From contig JADGBW010000007.1 of assembly GCA_015231305.1 (NCBI GenBank), forward strand, positions 1-53,378: a stretch of DNA of 53,378 nucleotides, in the 5' to 3' direction. The notes below the pieces were generated by a model. That model was not told where the DNA came from, ran no database searches, and was given only the letters and a program-made list of their open reading frames with translations. This document shows positions 1 through 9,587 of the stretch, piece after piece. The translations under genes were made by a program, and so were the position numbers. The number at the start of each line of letters is the position of its first letter. Position 1 is the stretch's first letter. The DNA is from Magnetococcales bacterium. GTDB lineage: Bacteria; Pseudomonadota; Magnetococcia; Magnetococcales; JADFYX01.

Positions 1-20
1 GATAAGGTGTGGAGGCTTAT

Positions 21-1931
21 ATGATTATAAAAATATTAAACAAGGTTAGTCTGGCTCCTACAGTTGTGCTTTGTAGTCTGTTTTTTCTGTTATTGGGTGG
101 GTGTGGATCTACATCTAACAAAGACGCAATAGTTATAGATCCTAAACAGCTACCAACAAAAGAAGCTGATAAAAGTGTAGATAAACCACAATTTCCCAAA
201 AATGTAGCTATGCTTCCATTTAAAAATTCAACTAAAAATGAAGAAGCAAGCCGGGCTGTTCGCAGGACAATGTTTAACCATTTTGCTGCTAAAAACTATT
301 ATTCTTTGCATATGCAAGAGGTAGATAGGCGACTTGGTTTGGCAAACATTTCTCCAAGCCAAACAATGAGCAAAAAAGAGATAAAACAGGTTGCAGATGT
401 CCTTGGGGTAGATGGCCTTATAATTGGTGAAGTAATAAATTATGATAAAATTTTTGCAGGTATTTATGCACAAGTTTCTGTGGGGGTAAAGTTACAATTT
501 GTTGCTAAAGATGGTCGTATAATTTGGCAAGGGAAAGAAGTTATAAGAAAACATGAAGGGGGTATTTCAGCAAGCCCAGTAAGCATGATATTGCAAGTGG
601 TTGCGTCTGCTATGCATATTCAAGATATAAATCTGTTTCGTGCTGCCGATGAAATGGGGCGTAAAGTAGTTAATAAAATACCAGAACCCAAAAGGCTGTC
701 CATAGGTTTAATGCAAAATATTAAACGTGTTGTCCATGATGGTACTGCCCGCCACCTTCGCTATGGTGATGTGCTAACAATAGCTATAGAGGGAACTCCT
801 GGACAAAAAGGGTATGCTCGTATTCAAGGTTTACCAGTAGTACCACTTATTGAAGGTGAGCCAGGCTTTTATAATGGTGAGTTGGCAGTACCGGCTGATG
901 TAGATATGAATGGGGTTGTTGTTACCGGAATACTAGAAGATGATCAAGGAAGACGTGGTGAAAAAATTGCTACAACTGGCTATCTTTTTATTGATAACAC
1001 ACCACCAGAACCTATTAACAACCTTAAAGTAAACGGTCGCAATGGTAAAGTTAATCTCTCTTGGCAAAGTAGTAACAATGAAGATATTGACTTTTTTGAA
1101 ATTTTAAGTGCTTCTACTGCTAATGGACCGTTTGAAGTATTAGCATCAACTAGAGATAATCATTTTGAGCAGACAGGTTTAGACAACTTTGTCGATAAAT
1201 ATTATCAAATTGTAACTCTTGATAAAGCAGGAAACCGTAGTAAAAAAGTGGTTGGTAGTGCTCGTCCTGTTCCAGACCCTAGGTTTTTAACAGCCAAAGC
1301 AGTAGGGCAACTTATACCTGTTAAATTAAGCGGAATAAACATATTAACCGCAGCAGGTGGCCCATATTTAATTCAAGATAAGGTAGAATTGACCCCTGAT
1401 GGGGTTCTGCTGGTAGAGCCAAATAGTGAAATTAAACTAACTTTAGCTGGTCAGATTATAGTGCATGGAGAGCTTAAAATATTTGGCAATACTACTAAGC
1501 CAGTAATAGTTAGCGGACGTGATGGTATGGAGTTTGGCACTTTTGTAAATCTTGATAGTACAAAACCAGTGCTAATAAAAGGAGTGGAGATAAAAAGGGG
1601 TGGGGTTCCAATTATAATTAACTCTGGTAAACCATATATTGATGAGGTTAAAATTTTTTCCAGCAGCTATAATGCCTTTGAAATAAAGGGTTCAAGCCAG
1701 CCAGTTATCAGTAACTCATTAGTGCAAGGTGGGCAGGGCGGGGTGGCTATAATATCTGAAAATGCCAGACCTCGTATAGAAAATAACCAGTTTATAAATA
1801 ATGGCCCTGTACACATTTATTGTTCTTCACCTTATCTTATAAAAGCTACTGGCAACAGCTGGCAGCAACCTGATATTTCTTCTCCAGCAGCACTTTTAAA
1901 ATCTGAAGGATGTACTTTTGAATTGGAGTGA
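21..1931 (+). CDS. Lipoprotein: GNA1162-like N-terminus, FN3-like middle, beta-helix tail
   Basis: The ATG at 21 follows a GGAGG at 11-15 and is preferred over an in-frame GTG at 9 that would precede this ribosome site. The 636-residue product begins with a lipoprotein signal ending in LLLGGC, so Cys28 is the likely lipidated residue. Residues about 55-220 resemble the GNA1162/DUF799 family of outer-membrane-associated lipoproteins (VAMLPFKN start, then a GVDGLIIGEV strand). Residues about 325-415 look like a fibronectin type III domain (TPPEPINNLKV). Residues about 435-636 have the short repeated strands of a right-handed beta-helix. The next gene starts 3 nt downstream, so the two are probably co-translated. 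The envelope location is well supported; the function (assembly, secretion or a surface structure) is not known. The operon may begin before the window. Confidence 0.8.
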   Translation: MIIKILNKVSLAPTVVLCSLFFLLLGGCGSTSNKDAIVIDPKQLPTKEADKSVDKPQFPKNVAMLPFKNSTKNEEASRAVRRTMFNHFAAKNYYSLHMQEVDRRLGLANISPSQTMSKKEIKQVADVLGVDGLIIGEVINYDKIFAGIYAQVSVGVKLQFVAKDGRIIWQGKEVIRKHEGGISASPVSMILQVVASAMHIQDINLFRAADEMGRKVVNKIPEPKRLSIGLMQNIKRVVHDGTARHLRYGDVLTIAIEGTPGQKGYARIQGLPVVPLIEGEPGFYNGELAVPADVDMNGVVVTGILEDDQGRRGEKIATTGYLFIDNTPPEPINNLKVNGRNGKVNLSWQSSNNEDIDFFEILSASTANGPFEVLASTRDNHFEQTGLDNFVDKYYQIVTLDKAGNRSKKVVGSARPVPDPRFLTAKAVGQLIPVKLSGINILTAAGGPYLIQDKVELTPDGVLLVEPNSEIKLTLAGQIIVHGELKIFGNTTKPVIVSGRDGMEFGTFVNLDSTKPVLIKGVEIKRGGVPIIINSGKPYIDEVKIFSSSYNAFEIKGSSQPVISNSLVQGGQGGVAIISENARPRIENNQFINNGPVHIYCSSPYLIKATGNSWQQPDISSPAALLKSEGCTFELE

Positions 1932-1934
1932 TCT

Positions 1935-2888
1935 ATGAATACTGGTTTATATAGGCTGAGTATTTTATTTACCGTTACCTTAACATTATTTTTTATTCCG
2001 TTATCAGCTATAAGTGCTACAGGTGAGGTTATTGAATATATCGGTAGCAATGGTGCAATAAACTGGAGTAAAGGCCAGGTGGTTGTAGAGAGCACTTCTG
2101 ATGAAAGTCGTTCTCGTTATAAGGCATGTCGTGCCTCTATGGTAACAGCTCAACGAGAGTTGATTGAAGTTATAGGTCAAGTACGAGTTGACTCTGAAAC
2201 TATTGTTAATGAAGGAGTGCTTTCTAAAGATCTTATTAAATCAACAGTACGAGGCAAGCTTCGGGGAGGGCGTGTTATTGCCCGAACCAGAAACAGCGAT
2301 GGCACATGTACAGTTAAAATGTCTGTGGCGATAGCCGGCCCTTTAGCTAGTATGATTTTTCAACATCAAGATAAAACCCAAAAACCAGAACAACCAACAA
2401 GACCTACAGTTAGAAATGCTCAAGAGTTAGCTATGGATCTTCTGCCCCTACAAAAATCTATAGCCAAACTTGATGAACGCATAGGTAAAATTGAAGAACT
2501 CCTTCAATCTCAACCTGATCTTGTTAACAATTTAAATCAAATTGTAGCAACCCAACTGCCAACAGGGTTGGTGGTTGATGTAAGGGGAAGTAATTTTATT
2601 CCATCAGTATCTCCGAAACTAAGAGAGATTAATGGAAAAATAATTTTTCCTGAAAATTCAGCTTTAAGCCAAAGTAACGGACATTTAGTATCACTTTTTA
2701 TGAATGATCTTTCACGAGCGCAAAATCATCCAAAAGTAGGAGAGCGACCTCTCGTTATAAAAGCGTTGCAAACCTGGGAGAAGTCTCGTACCGAACTAAT
2801 ATTAGATGATAATTCTGCCAACAAGGTAACCCAACTGGTTAATAACGGTCTTTCTGGTAAGTTTCCTGTTATTATTGTTTTAGATTGA
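1935..2888 (+). CDS. Periplasmic LPP20/FlgT-like protein
   Basis: The ATG is preceded by GGAG at 1925-1928 inside the end of the upstream gene. The 317-residue product has a Sec signal peptide (hydrophobic residues about 8-28) with no lipobox cysteine, so it should be periplasmic. Residues about 60-140 match the LPP20/FlgT-type domain: an ACRASMVTAQREL helix, then a VRGKLRGGRVIARTR strand and a CTVKMSVAI strand. Residues about 155-200 form a predicted coiled coil. The C-terminal part starts with TGLVVDVRGSNFIPSVSPKL, a segment typical of LPP20-family envelope proteins in other proteobacteria. FlgT itself supports the flagellar basal body, but here the neighbours are envelope lipoprotein and FecR-like genes, so a flagellar role is not implied. 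Confidence 0.75.
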   Translation: MNTGLYRLSILFTVTLTLFFIPLSAISATGEVIEYIGSNGAINWSKGQVVVESTSDESRSRYKACRASMVTAQRELIEVIGQVRVDSETIVNEGVLSKDLIKSTVRGKLRGGRVIARTRNSDGTCTVKMSVAIAGPLASMIFQHQDKTQKPEQPTRPTVRNAQELAMDLLPLQKSIAKLDERIGKIEELLQSQPDLVNNLNQIVATQLPTGLVVDVRGSNFIPSVSPKLREINGKIIFPENSALSQSNGHLVSLFMNDLSRAQNHPKVGERPLVIKALQTWEKSRTELILDDNSANKVTQLVNNGLSGKFPVIIVLD

Positions 2889-2919
2889 TTTTTTTTTACC
2901 TAGTGGAATAACTTGGCAA

Positions 2920-4035
2920 ATGAAAAAAATAGCAATATTTTTACAAACTACATTAAAAGTAAAAACATACAAACCTATTGTATTTAATAGGTTAGCTATC
3001 TCTATTTTGCTAATTTGTCTATTATCTGTTTTTCCTGTTAGCCAGAGTATGGCAAGCAGAACATTGTTAGGTAAAGTTGAAAAAATAGTTGGTGATGTTA
3101 GAATTTCCAAGGGCTGGAAAAAAATGAAACCCGCCCAAGATGGACAGAAAATCTATAGTGGAGATAAAATAAAAACTTTTAAGGATTCTCGCCTATATAT
3201 TCGGTTTAAAGATGGAGCTGACTTTAAACTAGGAGAGAAGACATCCTTACGTTTAAAGCACTCATTATTAAATAAAGGGGCTTTAAAAAAGCGGACGAAT
3301 AATTCCGAATTACTAAGCGGTACTCTTTGGGCATCTGTTAACCCTCTGAAGAAAAAAGCCATATTTGTTATAGAGTCACCAACAGCTGGTGTTAGTATAC
3401 GCGGTACAGAGTTGATGGCTGTAGTGGATGAAAATGTAAGCACATTTTTTTTAAAAAGCGGTACATTACAAGTAACAGGTGGTGACACTCAACATATATT
3501 GGCAGCAGGAGAGATGACCGCTAATATTGGCAATCGTCGTCTTATAACCCCAATTGCCATAAAAGGTCGTAAAGGTTTAAAAGAGGTACAAAATAAAATT
3601 GAAGAGGCTACCTCTATGGATAGTGCCTCAAGCCTTAAAAAGCGACAAAATTATGGCGAGATTTTAGCACGTTTTTATATCAACTATTCTAGCTATTTGG
3701 TTGATTCTGGTAGTTATTATGATGCAATTACCCTTCTTTTGATGGCTCAATCTATAAATAAAGATAGTGATAGATATGCTGAAATATCTAGCTTAATTGC
3801 AAATGTAAATGCACGATTTTTAAAAGCTTATGACGAGGCTTCCTATCATTATCAAAATATTATAGATAACTATCCCCATAGCCCATATTATGAAGTAACC
3901 CTTTTTCATTATGGGCTGCTGCTTCAGGCTCAAGGTGATGTTGAAGGGGCTACAAGGCTGTTTAATCGCTATTTAAAAGAGTATCCCCAAGGAAAACACT
4001 CTAAAACCATAAGAGAGACTATTATAAACAAATAA
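2920..4035 (+). CDS. FecR-domain protein with C-terminal TPR repeats
   Basis: A 371-residue exported protein. The hydrophobic segment at residues about 26-44 lies after an unusually long, basic N-terminal stretch, so it may be a signal anchor or a late-cleaved signal ending near SMAS. Residues about 50-185 are a FecR domain: GKVEKIVGDVRI, the basic SGDKIKTFKDSRLYIRFKDG segment, and the SIRGTELMAVV strand. Residues about 245-371 contain alpha-helical TPR/YbgF-like repeats (DNYPHSPYYEVTLFHYGLLL, then KEYPQGKHSK). Stand-alone FecR-TPR proteins are usually periplasmic and probably bind peptidoglycan or scaffold envelope complexes; iron-dicitrate signalling is unlikely because no FecI or TonB receptor is nearby. 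It is the last gene of the plus-strand trio. The ribosome site is weak, which suggests coupling to the gene before it. Confidence 0.8.
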   Translation: MKKIAIFLQTTLKVKTYKPIVFNRLAISILLICLLSVFPVSQSMASRTLLGKVEKIVGDVRISKGWKKMKPAQDGQKIYSGDKIKTFKDSRLYIRFKDGADFKLGEKTSLRLKHSLLNKGALKKRTNNSELLSGTLWASVNPLKKKAIFVIESPTAGVSIRGTELMAVVDENVSTFFLKSGTLQVTGGDTQHILAAGEMTANIGNRRLITPIAIKGRKGLKEVQNKIEEATSMDSASSLKKRQNYGEILARFYINYSSYLVDSGSYYDAITLLLMAQSINKDSDRYAEISSLIANVNARFLKAYDEASYHYQNIIDNYPHSPYYEVTLFHYGLLLQAQGDVEGATRLFNRYLKEYPQGKHSKTIRETIINK

Positions 4036-4061
4036 TAAGCCTTTGTTTAATTTGAAAAAAT

Positions 4062-6047
4062 TTAAATTGAAAGTTGTTTTTCTATGTTGTCCAATATATT
4101 TTTAGCAAAATTTGTATAGCTTTTATTAATGCAAATTTTTTCTACGGGTTCAATAGGTAGTTTCAAAATAGATTCATGCATCTCTTCTTTATTACGATAC
4201 CATAAACAAGAGTTATTCCAATTGATATTATGGGTAGGTAGTCTACAGTCATATACAATGGGTATTGTTCCGCATGCACTTGCCTCTGCTAATCTCTGGC
4301 TACCAAGATCAAAAGGGTGAGGCGAAAGTGTATATTTAGCTGAGTTGTAAACATCCGCAACTGCTTTACCATGGGGTAGCTCTCCCTTATAAAAAGGTTT
4401 TACTAGGGCATTCTTTTCCCAATATCGACCATATACCTCAATCTCAATTTTATCAGATAGTTCACATAACCATTCAACAGATATATCTCGCACAATATAT
4501 GACCAATAGCGAAATATAATTTTATCTTTTGTTAAACCAGATGAATGTGTGAATTGGTTAAGATATTCATCTGTCATAGCTTTGCCAGCAGATAAATGGT
4601 CTTTTAGCTCTGCAACCAATTTTTTTGCTTGGGGCGTGTCGTCAATAAAGTCTATATATGATGAGGCTATTATAACGACCTTGTTTTTTCTTTTATTATT
4701 TTGATTGTAAAAAATATCCTCATCATAACAGAACTCTTGTCTTAAAATATTTTTTATCCCACATTTTATTAAATAAGAGTCAATTTTTTTATCTATGGAG
4801 TAGACAATATCCCGCTTACGCTGCTTAATTTGTCTGCCTTCGGTAATTTCTGGCATGAGGTCTTGCCACCAACTAACTGCAAATGTGTCTGGGTGTAGGT
4901 TTTGGTTGTTTATATGGTTGATGTTGACTATTAGATGGGGATCAAATTCCAATTGGTTTTTTTTAAACTGATATTGACCTAGATGTTCTCTTTCATCTTT
5001 TTCAATTAAAAAAAGTACTTCACAACCATTTTTACGAAACCCATTAACAAGGTCTCTAGCATTATACTGCATAACAGTGGTCAAAATTGATGATACAATC
5101 ATAACACGTAGTGGCTTGCCAGATATGAACTCTGGTTTAAGGTTTCGACATTTTTCTTTGTATGAATCGATTAACTGTTTACGTGCAATATTTGCTTGTG
5201 CCAAGTCTGCTGCAATCTTATAAGCCTGCTCTCTTTCTTTCTGGCAGCTAGGGTCAAATTCAACATGGATGTTTAAATCAAATATTGTTGTGGTAAAAAA
5301 ATCTATAAAATTATCTGTGTCAATTTGTATAAGATTTTTAGGTAAATTATCATTTGGCTTTTTACCCAAAAAATAACAGAGCTGCGGTAGTGATGATGCT
5401 TTGCTATGGATAATACGGTTTTTTTGTTTAGCAATAACTACGGCATTTTCAGGTTTAATAAAAAATGTATTATGAATGGGGGTTGTTGTTGGTGGTATAT
5501 AATCAGGATTATAATAGTTAGAAAGTTTAGTGTAATAATTTTCAAGGGTATAAAGGTTCATACCTTTAAAAACTTCTGCAAGAGCACTAAATAATTGTGG
5601 GTTGTATGCATTATACTGCAACCCTTGGTTTAATAGTGTTATTGCTTCATTATACTTTTGCTGGGCAAGGTATATTTTATATAATTTTAAGTGGGTAATA
5701 TAATAATCTGACTTTGCATTAATAGCATCTTTATATCGGTTTTTTGCTGGTTCTATTTTACCGCTATCAAACAGACCATCTCCTAACAGGTTAAGATATA
5801 TATGGTTGTTTGTTTGTAAAAGAACTGCTTTAGAAGAGTGGAAAATCCATTTATCAGAAAGTTTTAAAGTCTTGCAAGTTAAAGCAGTAAAGTAATGAAG
5901 CTCAGCATCGTCGGGGGCCATGTTAATGGTTGATTCTAATATTTGCAGCGCATTTTCAAAATCTGAGTTTTCGTAATATAAAAGAGCCTTATTTATTAAC
6001 TCTTGTATGATTTTGGCTTTTTCAATATCGCTGCTGTTGTCTGGCAT
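4062..6047 (-). CDS. TPR protein with CgeB-like glycosyltransferase domain
   Basis: A 661-residue soluble protein. Residues about 10-190 form TPR helices (ALQILESTINMAPDDAELHY and similar). Residues about 300-661 resemble the CgeB/DUF3880 plus Glyco_trans_1_2 arrangement: an initial RVMIVSS strand, a SWWQDLMPEI segment, and a C-terminal donor-site-like segment SPHPFDLGSQRLAEASACG followed by TIPIVYD. The same C-terminal signature occurs in the protein at 43175-45853, so the two are paralogous in their catalytic halves. TPR-glycosyltransferases of this kind modify surface proteins or polysaccharides, and flagellin is a common target, but the substrate here is unknown. A 63-residue gene sits 9 nt upstream on the same strand and is probably co-transcribed. 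The gene converges with the FecR gene, leaving only 26 nt between the stops. Confidence 0.8.
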   Translation of the reverse strand: MPDNSSDIEKAKIIQELINKALLYYENSDFENALQILESTINMAPDDAELHYFTALTCKTLKLSDKWIFHSSKAVLLQTNNHIYLNLLGDGLFDSGKIEPAKNRYKDAINAKSDYYITHLKLYKIYLAQQKYNEAITLLNQGLQYNAYNPQLFSALAEVFKGMNLYTLENYYTKLSNYYNPDYIPPTTTPIHNTFFIKPENAVVIAKQKNRIIHSKASSLPQLCYFLGKKPNDNLPKNLIQIDTDNFIDFFTTTIFDLNIHVEFDPSCQKEREQAYKIAADLAQANIARKQLIDSYKEKCRNLKPEFISGKPLRVMIVSSILTTVMQYNARDLVNGFRKNGCEVLFLIEKDEREHLGQYQFKKNQLEFDPHLIVNINHINNQNLHPDTFAVSWWQDLMPEITEGRQIKQRKRDIVYSIDKKIDSYLIKCGIKNILRQEFCYDEDIFYNQNNKRKNKVVIIASSYIDFIDDTPQAKKLVAELKDHLSAGKAMTDEYLNQFTHSSGLTKDKIIFRYWSYIVRDISVEWLCELSDKIEIEVYGRYWEKNALVKPFYKGELPHGKAVADVYNSAKYTLSPHPFDLGSQRLAEASACGTIPIVYDCRLPTHNINWNNSCLWYRNKEEMHESILKLPIEPVEKICINKSYTNFAKNILDNIEKQLSI

Positions 6048-6056
6048 ATTTAAACT

Positions 6057-6248
6057 CTAAATATAAAATTCACTTACTATTGGCTCTTTATTCTTTTTTT
6101 TCATTTGTGATTGGACGATAATCTCTTTTTTAACAAAGTCTGGTACAAGTTCTTTAACAAGCTTTTGAGTCATTGCTTCCATATAGATAATTCCGTTGTG
6201 ACTTAAAAAATATCCTTTAGCGTTTTTACCAACCTTTATAGTTGCCAT
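6057..6248 (-). CDS. Conserved-looking 63-residue small protein
   Basis: I do not recognise this protein. The reading frame starts with ATG preceded by AAGGGTGAT, a good ribosome site, and ends 9 nt before the TPR-glycosyltransferase gene, which argues that it is real and in the same transcript. The product is small and basic, starts MATIKVGKNAKGYFL, has no signal peptide or transmembrane segment, and contains a central amphipathic helix (MTQKLVKELVPDFVKKEI). It could be a chaperone, a regulator, or a short acceptor protein for the neighbouring glycosyltransferase; nothing in the sequence decides between these. Confidence 0.6.
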   Translation of the reverse strand: MATIKVGKNAKGYFLSHNGIIYMEAMTQKLVKELVPDFVKKEIIVQSQMKKKNKEPIVSEFYI

Positions 6249-6668
6249 TATATCACCCTTTATATGCTGTATATTCTTGCTTAAGCCAAATTAGTTAGTT
6301 GGCGGTACAACTACCTGATATGGGTTTAACAGTTTTTATGAATTTAATTGCATTGTGTCGTTATGAGCATTCCAACAAATACCTGTCACTTTATTGGTAT
6401 AAATATTTTGTTGGCTTATGCTAAATGAAACAATAACTTGAGATAGGAATCTCTCTTTTAATACCTAATCTCGATATAATTCAGAATAAATATAGAGCAT
6501 GAACTATGCCATGGTGTGATGATGGTTAATTGTAAATTAAAAATTAAATAATGTGTTTTAGTATAAAATAGGTAACGCTTTAGATGTAGGTACTTATTAA
6601 CGAAGTCCAGTGCTTACGGGTTTTTTTAGTCAAACCATACCAATATAATTAAAAAGCTGATTAATTGT
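6249..6668. other. 420-bp AT-rich gap between two glycosyltransferase units
   Basis: No convincing reading frame, tRNA or strong hairpin with a T-run was seen here. It must hold the 3' end of the OGT transcript and the promoter of the 63-residue gene, both on the minus strand, but I could not pick out clear elements. Confidence 0.4.
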
Positions 6669-9482
6669 TTAGGTGGTTTTCTTAACACACCAGCTCTTCC
6701 ACATAGTTCGAAAAGCTGCCCCCATATTTTTCGAGAACTCTTTTCCGTCACAAAGAGAAGATTTTTTAACACGTGAACGAATTTTCTTGCGGTATTTTTT
6801 TAATTTTATAGGGTCATTGGCAAGCAGTACTGCTTTTTCTATATACTCATTTATATTTTGGGCAATAAGTTCATCTAAGCCAACTTGTGTAAGAATACTT
6901 GCTCCTACGCGAAAGCTATGGCGGTCACCTTGCAAGGTTATAACAGGCATACCCATCCATAAAGCTTCACAGGTTGTTGTGGTTCCGTTGTAGGGGAAGG
7001 TGTCTAAACAGATATCACCTTTAGCATAGGTGGCCAAATGGTCTTGGGTATTCTCTACTCTTGGTAAAAGGGTTAATCTAGTTGCATCAATAGACTCTTG
7101 TTCAAACATTGTTAAATAACGGTCTTTTACAGATTGACAACTCATAGATTTGCTTTTGATAAGTAACCTTGAATCAGGAACATTATTTAATATATTAGCC
7201 CAAACTTTAACTACATCAGCAGAAATTTTTGCTAAATTATTAAAGCTTACAAATGTAACATATCCATGTTGTTTCATGTTTAGTGGGGCAATATCAGGGG
7301 TTTGTGATGGTGGGTTATAGTTGAGAAAACCATTTTCTAACCGAAATAACTCCTCTACACAATATTTATCTGCGTCGCCTTGAGGGTCAGCTATATTGTC
7401 AGTTATTCTATAGTCTATAGCATCTAATCCTGTGGTATTAGGATAGCCCAAATATGTTGCCTGAATAGGTGCAGGTCTCCTTGCAAATACTAACAACCGA
7501 TTGTTTTTTGTATGACCTGACAGATCAACCAAAATATCTATCTTGTCAGACTTTATCATCTCTACAACTGCATCATCATTTTTTTCGAAAATATTCCGCC
7601 ATTTTGGGATATCTTTTTGCAGGTTTTGTGTGACTGTATCTTCTATATTTGAGTTAGAATAGCAGTGGAATAAAAATTTCTTTTTATTATAAGATTTAAA
7701 TAAAGATTCAAGAAAATAGCTGACAGAATGTTTGTGAAAGTCACCAGATACAAACCCTATATGTAAAAGTTTATTTGGATTATTGCTTTTTTGGTGAGTA
7801 CATACAGATGATGTTAAATTTTGCGTATGGTAAGTGTTCCACTGTTTGTGTTGGTTAAGTATACTTTGTAAATCACCATTAGAATATTGTAAACATAACA
7901 AAAAATTACTATGTGCTTCATGGAAGTCTGGTTTTATTTCTATCGCTTTTTTGTAGCAATTAAGTGCTTCGTCTATTCTACCTTGGGCTTTTAGGGTAGC
8001 AGCTAAGTTGCTAAAGGCTTCAACATAGTTAGGTTTTATTGTAATGGCGTTTTGAAAGCATATTACAGCATCGTCTAGCCTGTTTTGGGTGTTAAATAAG
8101 TTGCCAAGATTATAATGGGCTTCACTAAAACCAGGTTTAATAGAAACAGCTTTATTATAACAATTAATAGCTTCAACCAATTTACCTTGCTCTTTAAATA
8201 CTACACCAAGGTTACAAAGTACCTCCGCACTGTCTGGTGATAATTCAAGGGCTGTTTTAAGGCTTTTAACCGCCTCATCTAGTTTGCCTTGTTCAAGAAA
8301 AATAACACCAATATTACCGTGTGCTAATGCATTTTTAGGGTTTAATTCAATAGCTTTTTGCAGAGATAAAATAGCATCGTCAAGTTTGCCCAGCTCTTTG
8401 TAGGTGTTGCCAAGGTTGCTGTGGGCATCGTAAAAGTCTGGTTTTATAGATATTGCTTTTTGTAAACAAGCTATAGCATTATCAAGTTTACCTTTATCAC
8501 ATAGAGTGGCTCCGAGATTACAGAGAGCTTGGGCAAAGTTTGGTTCAATTGATAGTGCATTATTATAGCTATCTACAGCATCATCTAGCTCACCTTTATC
8601 TTTTAGACTGTTACCAAGATTATAATGGGCTACGTGATAATCTGGCTTTATAGCAACTGCTTTTTTAAAGCTTAAAATCGCCTCATCATTTTTACCTTGC
8701 TCTTTAAGGGCTGCTCCAAGGTTACAGTGAGCTTGAGCAAAATTTGGTTGAACTTCTAATGTATTTTGGTAAAAGCTAATGGCTTCGTCTACACGACCTT
8801 GCTCTTTTAAGATATTTGCAAGATTGTAGTGAGCGTCACTTAAGTCGGGTTGATTAATAATAGCCTGTTGATAACAGATTATTGCTTCATCAAATTTACC
8901 TTGAGATCTTAAAGCAGAGCCTAAGTTGCTAAGAGTTGCAGTGTGTTTTGGCTGAATTTCAAGAACTCTATTATACCAAAAAATAGCTTCGTTTATATGG
9001 CCAGATTTATGTAGAGCAGCACCTTTTTGTAAATAAGTTTCGGTTTGTTCTTCAAGGCTTAGCTCTTCAATTTTGGGTATTGTATCATTTTTAACACCTT
9101 TTAAATATTCTTTATACTGGCTGTTTTCTGGGTCTAAATTAATTGCTGTCTTTAAAACCTCTATAGCCTCACTTTTTCGGCCAACAGGATAAAGTGATGT
9201 ACCTAAATTATAGAAAAGTAGGGCGCTACTATCATCAATATTTATAGCATTTTGAAATTGCTCGATGGCTAAGTCGTGACGGTTGATCTTTTGAGCTATA
9301 ACACCAAGCAAATTAATTATGCTAACGTTATTAGGAATCAACTGCAAAATAGCAACGCAAAGTCTGTCAGCCTCGTTATAACGTTCAGCATTAATAAGGC
9401 TAACAGCTCTGTTATAAGCCTCATCAATAGTTAAGCCAGTTGTTTCGCTATTTTCTGGTTGTGCCGGTGTATTTTCATTCAT
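6669..9482 (-). CDS. TPR-rich O-GlcNAc-transferase-like (GT41) protein
   Basis: Read from the ATG at 9482 the product has 937 residues; upstream TTG (9551) and ATG (9533) starts lack a ribosome site and would add sequence absent from the paralog next door. About twelve 34-residue TPRs fill residues 15-540 (repeated EQGKLDEAI-type helices). Residues about 570-937 are the GT41/SPINDLY catalytic region: SGDFHKHSVSYF (OGT HPT-like His), DLSGHT, RRPAPIQATYLGYPNTTG, FNNLAKI with the conserved Lys, and the UDP-site-like segments LDTFPYNGTTTTCEALWMG and HSFRVGASIL. Key residues are kept, so it is probably an active protein O-glycosyltransferase in the cytoplasm. It lies 105 nt behind a second GT41 gene in the same direction. 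Flagellin or another surface protein is the likely target by analogy only. Confidence 0.85.
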   Translation of the reverse strand: MNENTPAQPENSETTGLTIDEAYNRAVSLINAERYNEADRLCVAILQLIPNNVSIINLLGVIAQKINRHDLAIEQFQNAINIDDSSALLFYNLGTSLYPVGRKSEAIEVLKTAINLDPENSQYKEYLKGVKNDTIPKIEELSLEEQTETYLQKGAALHKSGHINEAIFWYNRVLEIQPKHTATLSNLGSALRSQGKFDEAIICYQQAIINQPDLSDAHYNLANILKEQGRVDEAISFYQNTLEVQPNFAQAHCNLGAALKEQGKNDEAILSFKKAVAIKPDYHVAHYNLGNSLKDKGELDDAVDSYNNALSIEPNFAQALCNLGATLCDKGKLDNAIACLQKAISIKPDFYDAHSNLGNTYKELGKLDDAILSLQKAIELNPKNALAHGNIGVIFLEQGKLDEAVKSLKTALELSPDSAEVLCNLGVVFKEQGKLVEAINCYNKAVSIKPGFSEAHYNLGNLFNTQNRLDDAVICFQNAITIKPNYVEAFSNLAATLKAQGRIDEALNCYKKAIEIKPDFHEAHSNFLLCLQYSNGDLQSILNQHKQWNTYHTQNLTSSVCTHQKSNNPNKLLHIGFVSGDFHKHSVSYFLESLFKSYNKKKFLFHCYSNSNIEDTVTQNLQKDIPKWRNIFEKNDDAVVEMIKSDKIDILVDLSGHTKNNRLLVFARRPAPIQATYLGYPNTTGLDAIDYRITDNIADPQGDADKYCVEELFRLENGFLNYNPPSQTPDIAPLNMKQHGYVTFVSFNNLAKISADVVKVWANILNNVPDSRLLIKSKSMSCQSVKDRYLTMFEQESIDATRLTLLPRVENTQDHLATYAKGDICLDTFPYNGTTTTCEALWMGMPVITLQGDRHSFRVGASILTQVGLDELIAQNINEYIEKAVLLANDPIKLKKYRKKIRSRVKKSSLCDGKEFSKNMGAAFRTMWKSWCVKKTT

Positions 9483-9587
9483 AATTATTTCACTATTAAG
9501 TGGTGTTTTAACAATAGCCAACCATTTTGCCATACACTTTGGCAAAGTCAATTAATATGCGCTTTTCATCAACAACAATTTATTAAA

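Noticed and set aside
6673-6993. Plus-strand frame opposite the end of the first GT41 gene
   Set aside because: It lies fully inside the catalytic region of a well-supported gene on the other strand and has no ribosome site or family signal.
7900-9020. Regular repeats of about 102 bp that could suggest a CRISPR or satellite array
   Set aside because: The period is 34 codons and the sequence codes for TPR helices, so these are protein repeats.
9536-9548. ACTTTGGCAAAGT palindrome between the two GT41 genes
   Set aside because: The arms are only six bases and there is no other sign of a regulatory site.
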